From NCBI RefSeq assembly GCF_047511655.1, contig NC_133399.1, positions 1,987,333-2,051,332 on the forward strand: a DNA stretch of 64,000 bases, in the 5' to 3' direction. This DNA is from Castor canadensis (taxonomy: Eukaryota > Chordata > Mammalia > Rodentia > Castoridae). A program made the translations under genes and the position numbers. Below, piece by piece: positions 63,318 to 64,000 of this stretch. The notes below the pieces were generated by a model. That model made no database searches, was not told where the DNA came from, and worked only from the letters and a program-made list of their open reading frames with translations. Numbering within the stretch: position 1 is the stretch's first letter; every line of letters begins with the position of its first letter.

Positions 63318-64000
63318 TTTTTTTATTATTCATTTGGGCATATAAGGTTTGGGTCATTTCTACCCCTTGCCCCCACCCCCTCCCTTACCACCCACTCTGC
63401 CCCCTCCCTCTCCCCCCCCAATACCCAGCAGAAACTATTTTGCCCTTATCTCTAATTTTGTTGTAGAGAGAGTATAAGCAATAATAGGAAGGAACAAGGG
63501 GCTTTGCTGTTTGATATAAGGATAGCTATACAGGGCTTTGACTCACATTGATTTCCTGTGCATGTGTGTTACCTTCTAGGTTAATTCTTTTTGATCTAAC
63601 CTTTTCTCTAGTTCCTGGTCCCCTTTTCTGATTGGCCTCAGTTGCTTTTAAGGTATCTGCTTTAGCTTCTCTGTGTTAAGGACAACAAATGCTAGCTAGA
63701 TTTTTAGGTGTCTTACCTATCCTCACCCCTCCCTTGTGTGCTCTAGCTTTTATCATGTGCTCAAAGTCCAATCCCCTTGTTGTGTTTGCCTTTGATCTAA
63801 TGTCCACATATGAGGGAGAACATATGATTTTTGGTCTTTTGGGCCAGGCTAACCTCGCTCAGAATGATGTTCTCCAATTCCATCCATTTACCAGCAAATG
63901 ATAACATTTCGTTCTTCTTCATGGCTGCATAAAATTCCATTGTGTATAGATACCATATTTTCTTAATCCACTCATCAGTGGTGGGGCATCTTGGCTGTTT
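63318..64000 (-). mobile_element. L1 3' end, minus strand, running off the right edge
   Basis: Starts on the + strand with a T-rich run (complement of the A tail), followed by a C-rich 3' UTR stretch (complement G-rich) at 63,360-63,425. The right part is the complement of the well-known L1 3' region: 'ccacatatgagggagaacat', 'gctcagaatgatgttctcca', 'aattccattgtgtatagata' and 'cttaatccactcatcagtgg'. The open frame at 63,689-63,901 on the + strand has no meaning. Confidence 0.88.

Overview
The window is mammalian nuclear DNA, almost certainly rodent. It has split genes with GT-AG introns, a vertebrate KRAB zinc-finger gene, class I endogenous retroviruses, L1 fragments, processed pseudogenes, and dozens of short tRNA-like or B1-like/tRNA-like composite SINEs whose tail reads roughly 'ggctggtggagtggctcaag ... 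gttcaaaccccagtac'. This SINE type resembles those I associate with beaver and related Castorimorpha; that species-level guess is inference.

The one gene that looks intact is a KRAB-C2H2 zinc-finger gene on the + strand. It has a CpG-rich promoter and a first exon that ends exactly at ATG|GT (29,993-29,995), a 127-bp KRAB-A exon (42,425-42,551), a 52-bp exon (42,762-42,813) and a large finger exon (43,421-44,570) with 11 good fingers. A TGA in finger 12 ends the protein, and several decayed fingers follow it. The exon phases agree and would give about 443 residues.

The window is a decayed zinc-finger gene cluster. Three kinds of gene-associated block recur at diverged copies: (A) a block of unknown function at 2.4, 27.7 and 52.3 kb; (B) a promoter/exon-1-like block at 7.3, 32.3, 37.1, 38.8 and 54.5 kb; and the sequence just upstream of the KRAB exon at 1.0, 41.6 and 60.5 kb. 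A relic of the CpG promoter flank lies at 9.0-9.5 kb. This suggests three or four ancestral tandem units, of which only the middle one keeps a coding gene here.

Between 10.2 and 25.8 kb lies a cluster of retroviral relics. A class I (gamma-like) provirus has paired LTRs at 11,172-11,685 and 21,318-21,805 with recognisable gag, pro, pol and env remains, all broken by stops and frame shifts. Its reverse transcriptase region is split by a 1.24-kb AT-rich segment, a second copy of which lies at 23.4-24.7 kb. A gag matrix-like piece follows the 3' LTR directly, which suggests a recombined or tandem provirus. Smaller LTR-like pieces occur at 10.2, 25.2, 51.5, 60.0 and about 63 kb.

Retrotransposed host sequences include a nearly full-length dUTPase processed pseudogene (4.6-5.4 kb, - strand), an hnRNP A1-like fragment (55.9-56.2 kb, - strand) and a U6 snRNA pseudogene (2.2 kb, - strand). 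L1 fragments lie at 34.0-34.7 kb and from 63.3 kb to the right edge. A near-perfect 23-bp inverted repeat stands at 47.5 kb. I saw no CRISPR array, bacterial gene or convincing new molecular system.
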